DNA of 64,000 nucleotides from Tritrichomonas musculus (Eukaryota > Parabasalia > Tritrichomonadida > Tritrichomonadidae): the NCBI GenBank assembly GCA_039105265.1, contig JAPFFF010000009.1:4030001-4094000 (forward strand), read 5' to 3'. Each line of letters opens with the position of its first letter. The first letter of the stretch is position 1. Positions 59,983 to 64,000 of this stretch are shown in pieces. A program made the position numbers and the translations under genes. The notes below the pieces were generated by a model. It did not search any database. It was not told the origin of the DNA and worked only from the letters and a program-made list of their open reading frames with translations.

Positions 59983-60553
59983 CCGTATGTAAAATAACCT
60001 CATAACATCTCAATAACCTCAGAAGTTCTGAGTCAGAACACTATTGAATGATATTCTGAAGTTTATTTTACTTTAGTATAAAGTATGTCCTCTATTAGGA
60101 AAGTGAAGTGAATTTTTGTTTTGAAAATATCTTTTTAACAATTAATACTATTTCAGCTGAATATTCTTTTTATAAAAACAATCATTTATTAAATATATAA
60201 TTATATTTATAAAACTAATTTACAATCAATACACCTTTGTTTTTAAACAATTAAAAAATCACTTCACTTTCCAAATAGAGGACACACTTTAGAATTATAG
60301 AATTATTTGAATAATAGTAAAAATAATTAACTCAGAATATTCTAAGCAATTGAATTTCTTCATACAAAATATTGATAAGATTGAATAAAGGGTAAAATAT
60401 TAGGGTAAAAAAATAAAAAGCAAATCTCAGAACACAAAAAAAGAATTGAATAAATTTATTGAAATATAATTCTGAGAATTTCAATGCTTATAATCAAAAA
60501 GTTGTAAGTGTTCTGAGGTTATTGATAGTGTTCTGAGGTTATTTTACTTACTG
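59983..60553. mobile_element. Tc1/mariner-type MITE (outer element of a nested pair)
   Basis: The left end CCGTATGTAAAATAACCTCA and the right end, read inward as CAGTAAGTAAAATAACCTCA, are inverted copies with two differences. TA flanks both (59981-59982 and 60554-60555). GTGTTCTGA words inside the ends extend the inverted similarity. There is no gene. A second MITE (60081-60289) is inserted inside it. Confidence 0.75.
60081..60289. mobile_element. MITE with TA target duplication (inner element, 209 bp)
   Basis: The ends are AAGTATGTCCTCTATTAGGA and, inverted, AAGTGTGTCCTCTATTTGGA, and the match continues through AAGTGAAGTGA. TA flanks both sides (60079-60080 and 60290-60291). It starts with AAGT like the MITE at 46257, which suggests related transposase recognition. 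It lies inside the element 59983-60553 and is therefore the younger insertion. Confidence 0.8.
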
Positions 60554-60644
60554 TATTTTACAATTTTATTCAATTTTGTGATATGTTATATGAAATGAGC
60601 AAAATTAAATTTTCATTTTTGTAAATTAATTCTAGCCATTAAAG

Positions 60645-60872
60645 GTGTTCCAATTGCCAATTTCAAGATATTATCAGCCATTTTGTCATTATAATATGAC
60701 TTCTTTATATGCTGAATTTAAAATAGCAAAAACTGATGATGACAAAAATAATGTAATGAACTATATACGTAATACATTTGTTATCGAAATCAATATTGAA
60801 AATGATATTAATGAACTCAAAAACATTGTATGGAGAATTAATCATACACTTCAACAACATAAATTGATTTAA
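60645..60872 (+). CDS. Small hypothetical frame next to the Maverick fossil
   Basis: This is a frame of up to 75 codons. An internal ATG at 60696 (M-T-S-L-Y-A-E-F) gives a more protein-like product with a helical, charged second half (N-I-E-N-D-I-N-E-L-K-N). It converges with the fibre-like segment on the minus strand and overlaps its end by a few bases. I do not recognise it. It may belong to the same fossil element. Confidence 0.35.
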   Translation: MFQLPISRYYQPFCHYNMTSLYAEFKIAKTDDDKNNVMNYIRNTFVIEINIENDINELKNIVWRINHTLQQHKLI

Positions 60873-61972
60873 TTCATGAATATAGCTAAAGTGTGTTCGT
60901 TTATTTTTGCCATTACTTTACCAATTATTGATTGTTGAATTTTTAGTGTTAATGCATAATTTTCATCAAGTATTTTACCATCATACAATAATACATCACC
61001 AATTTGATATAAATTAGCATCATCAACATAAAACAATACATCACCATGTGAAGCAAATGTAATACAACCATTAACATCATCAACACTAACAATTACTCCA
61101 ACAAAATCTTTATATGTACCATCAATTATAACACTACAAATACAATCTTGTCGATCATTAACAGTTGTTGATATCCATTCATAAATTGGTTTTCCGTTAG
61201 ATTCATCATGTTTGGTTTCAATACGTTTGTATACATGACCAGATAAAAATACTGGTTTGCCAACTTTAAAGTCTGATATTTCTTCACCAGCTTCAATTGG
61301 ACAATAATGAGTGACTGTATTTGATCCATTACTAGTTACAGTTCCAGTTACAGTAAGATTACCATTAATTGTTGAATCACCATCTTTGGTAACATATTTG
61401 TCGTCAAGTGATTTGATATATTTCATTGATGGAACATTTGTTGATGTATATTCAATATCTTCAAATGTATTAGCTGATGTAACAGTCCAACTACTATCTA
61501 AATATGAACGACCACCAGTAATTGAATATTTTGCAACTGAAGATGTATCTTTGGTTATTATTAAGTGATAATTATCATTAGAATCGTTATGTAACAAGAA
61601 TCCTGTACCCATTTTCGTGAAATATGTATAATGTCCACTTATATCAGTTGAACTTCTAACAGCAACTAGATCAACACCATTAGCAATAATTATATTTTCT
61701 GTTTCATCATCAGGTATTCTTATATAATATGCTGATGTACCTGATTTTTCTACTTGTAATTCAATTGGTGAACATTCATATTTTATTTTCATTGATTCAA
61801 GTTCTGTTATTTTTGCATCGTATTCGCTTTTTATTACTAATGAATCTGATGGTTTATAAACATGAGTGAGATTTAATGAATATTGTTGTTTCATGGAATT
61901 GTTTTCGTAATAACCAGCATATACATATCCATTATAATAATATAAACGATAATGATCGTCGCCATCATACAT
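60869..61972 (-). pseudogene. Maverick fossil part: fibre-like segment with C-terminal beta domain
   Basis: This open segment includes I-N-G-N-L-T-V-T-G-T-V-T-S-N-G and a beta-rich end (C-I-C-S-V-I-I-D-G-T-Y, then Q-Q-S-I-I-G-K-V-M-A-K-I-N). These recall the ends of fibre proteins in trichomonad Mavericks. It is the last part of the fossil's structural gene region and faces the small frame at 60645-60872. Likely role in the living element: virion surface. Assignment rests on motif style only. Confidence 0.5.
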
Positions 61973-61981
61973 ATAATAATA

Positions 61982-62377
61982 TTAGGTCATAGCTTGATTA
62001 ATCGATGATTTCCATATAATATCAAAATTAACTGTTTCATTTGTTTCATCATTTGTGTAACTGCCAACAAAACGATAATTTTCTAAATTACCAACTGCTA
62101 TTGTTTTCGCATATGTATAACCAGAATCTGAAGTTAGTTGTTCAACATCCACTTCAGTATAAACTGATAAATTCTCAATTGCACGATATATACCTGTTGT
62201 AGTTGATGATGCATAGTCTTTTGATATGTCCGATTTTTTAGCAAATGTACTATCAGTAGTTGTTTTATCATAATATTTGGTCATATCTGGTAATGATGAT
62301 TTCAATGCATAATTATTTAATGTACTAGACTTAGCGAAAGTACTATCAACTGATGTTTTATCATAATATTTACTCAT
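61982..62377 (-). pseudogene. Maverick fossil part: fibre-like repeat segment
   Basis: Two repeats of the form Y-Y-D-K-T-S-V-D-S-T-F-A-K are seen with a Y-A-L-K-S-S-L-P-D-M unit between them. These resemble phage tail-fibre spacer repeats and the Y-A-L-K-S-E-I-P units of the giant protein at 4446-11132. It is part of the same fossil gene region. Confidence 0.5.
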
Positions 62378-62512
62378 ATCTGGTAATGCAGATGTTTTAG
62401 CAAATGTACTATCAACTAGATTCTTTGTATATATATCATCGAATTTAGTATTGATATCATTAACGGATGTTGTTAATGTATTGATATCAGATGTATGTTT
62501 TGTTGATGTTAC

Positions 62513-63592
62513 TTATTTAGCGAATTCATCATCAACTTCTTTCTTTGTATATCTATCATTAATAGATGAATTAATAGCGGATACTTTATCATCGATATCA
62601 CTTTTTGTATATATATCATCGAGTTTATTATCGATACCATTAATTGTAGTAATTATATCATCAACCTCTTTCTTTGTATATCTATCATTAATGGATGTAT
62701 TAATAGTTGTTATTGATTCATCAAATGTTGTTTTTAATGTATAATCATCAAATTTTTCATTAATAGTATTTATTTCAATAGTAACATCCGATTTTGTTGC
62801 ATATGTAGTTGATAAATTAGTTGTTGGTGTATAATCATTGAATTTATTATCAACATCCGTTATTTTACTATTAATTGTTGATATTTCAGTAGTAACATCT
62901 GTTTTTGTTGCATATGTAGTTGATAAATCATTAGTTGTAGTATAATCATCGAATTTATCATTTATCGGAGTAATAATATCATCAACTTCTTTCTTTGTAT
63001 ATCTATCATTAATAGATGTATTAATAGTTGTTATTGATTCATCAAATGTTGTTTTTAATGTATTTATTGAACTATTTAACTCATTTTTAGCATCATCAAT
63101 ATCAGATGGATTGACTTTTGTATTGCTTATTATTTCAACAACACTAGTTAAATCACTTAAATCATTCTTCAATTGAGATATATCTACTTCATTATCATCT
63201 ATTGCTGCATTATTATTTGTTATTGATTCTTCAATTGAGTCAATATCTGAGTTAATGATTGTTATTTGTTGTTGCATGAATTTATTGTTTTCAGCATTAT
63301 CAATTGTTTTTTGATTGATGTTTATGTCATTGGTTTCAAAATGTTTTAACGATTTATTGATGTTTTCATTTAAAGTATCCATCGCTTCATTAACATTATT
63401 AACTGGTTCATCAACAGGTTCATCAACTGTATCATTCATTAACTGGATGTCACTTGTAATGATTGTTGGAGATTTAGGTATCAGATTTTGTGTAGATATT
63501 CCATTATTATCATTATTGTTGTCAGTAATATCTGGATTTTCATTTAAATGAGCATACAATGTATCAGTTACATTATTTATTTTATGTATCAC
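62513..63592 (-). pseudogene. Maverick fossil part: coiled-coil segment with Y-T-K-K-E-V-D-D repeats
   Basis: The segment is rich in Asp, Asn, Thr, Ser and Ile. It repeats the block I-N-T-S-I-N-D-R-Y-T-K-K-E-V-D-D and the block T-Y-A-T-K-T-D-V-T several times, giving a long heptad-like stalk. DNA repeats of about 120 bases underlie this (for example CTTTCTTTGTATATCTATCA at about 62541, 62670 and 62989). It fits the shaft of a trimeric fibre. Confidence 0.55.
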
Positions 63593-63752
63593 AGCATTCT
63601 CAAAAGCATTTTGTTTATCATTAACTATTTCAATAGATTGACCACATATCTCGAGATAAAAATATTAAAATATTATTTAAACAAGAATTAATATTTTTAT
63701 CTATATCAGCTATTGACATTACATCATCATCGATTACAACAGTTAAATCATT

Positions 63753-63968
63753 TTAAAATAAAGGTGTTGATTTAAATGTTACACTTGCACCATCTAAATT
63801 TTCAAATCTAGTTGGACCATCAAACGTAGCATTATTATATACATGTAAATTATCTAATAAACCATTACCACCATTTTGTATACCACCATCTTGATTACCA
63901 CCAATTAAAGCTCTATCAATTGCATTTTGTTTAGTCAATATTGCAGTCATTTTGTTTAATATTCGCAA
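63753..63968 (-). pseudogene. Maverick fossil part: N-terminal piece of a fibre-like protein
   Basis: The segment begins M-R-I-L-N-K-M-T-A-I-L-T-K-Q and has a Gly/Asn patch (G-G-N-Q-D-G-G-I-Q-N-G-G-N-G). L-H-V-Y-N-N-A-T-F-D-G-P-T follows, like the beginnings of fibre-type proteins. It lies at the window edge within the fossil region. Confidence 0.4.
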
Positions 63969-64000
63969 AAATAACCATTATATGAGCTCATTCTTAATAC

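Larger units (their letters stand above)
60645..64000 (-). mobile_element. Fossil piece of a second Maverick/Polinton (fibre-like region)
   Basis: The minus strand codes for fibre-like segments with Y-A-L-K-S-S-L-P, Y-D-K-T-S-V-D-S-T-F-A-K and Y-T-K-K-E-V-D-D repeats. These are related in style to the C-terminal quarter of the giant protein of the Maverick at 1-19205. The composition is much more A+T-rich than that element, so it is a different lineage or an older copy. It looks broken, with about three or four breaks in the part seen, and runs off the window. No capsid, integrase or polymerase gene is in this part. Confidence 0.65.

Overview
The window looks like nuclear DNA of a parabasalid (trichomonad) protist. 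Evidence: very A+T-rich spacers with long poly-T runs; intron-poor genes with a TCATT initiator-like motif a few bases upstream of the ATG (seen at 21166, 39663, 41208, 43799 and 59924); BspA-type leucine-rich-repeat proteins joined to DUF3447/ankyrin modules; Maverick/Polinton elements; and Mutator-like transposons. I cannot assign the species (Trichomonas or Tritrichomonas are the natural candidates).

Region 1 (1 to about 19205) is one end of a Maverick/Polinton. It is visibly less A+T-rich than the rest of the window. It holds the C-terminal part of a family B DNA polymerase, a 2228-residue fibre-like protein, a likely major capsid protein, a packaging ATPase, an integrase and about ten smaller genes. 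The genes seen are open, so this copy looks recent; its far end lies outside the window. An intergenic block at 1972-2769 is dense in palindromes, tandem repeats and a tRNA-like sequence. A 48-bp perfect inverted repeat at 12017/12300 encloses a relic of the element's own HNH nuclease gene.

Region 2 (about 19206-24925) is a Mutator-like transposon: an intact 681-residue transposase between two inverted arrays of a 129-bp tandem repeat (13 and about 12 copies). It sits exactly at the border between Maverick and host DNA.

Region 3 (24926-39652) is a host multigene area. It has three DUF3447/ankyrin genes. One is scattered as nine ankyrin islands in minisatellite DNA. The other two carry BspA-like LRR tails and point at each other. 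Between these two lie a RING-IBR protein with a MYCBP2-like C-terminal domain and a dead protein kinase. A Sel1-repeat relic is also present.

Region 4 (39653-47392) holds a poly(A)-binding-protein pseudogene, an intact VIT-vWA protein, a TA-flanked MITE and a second copy of the kinase 5' end. Region 5 (47393-59911) has a 2585-residue HECT ubiquitin ligase and, on the other strand, a 988-residue type I membrane protein. Region 6 (59981-60555) is a pair of nested TA-flanked MITEs. Region 7 (about 60645-64000) is a broken, A+T-rich piece of a second Maverick, coding mainly fibre-like segments, and runs off the window.

The host genes suggest surface/adhesion (BspA-like and membrane proteins) and ubiquitin signalling. 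Roughly half of the window is mobile DNA. All family assignments come from reading motifs by eye; no database search was run.
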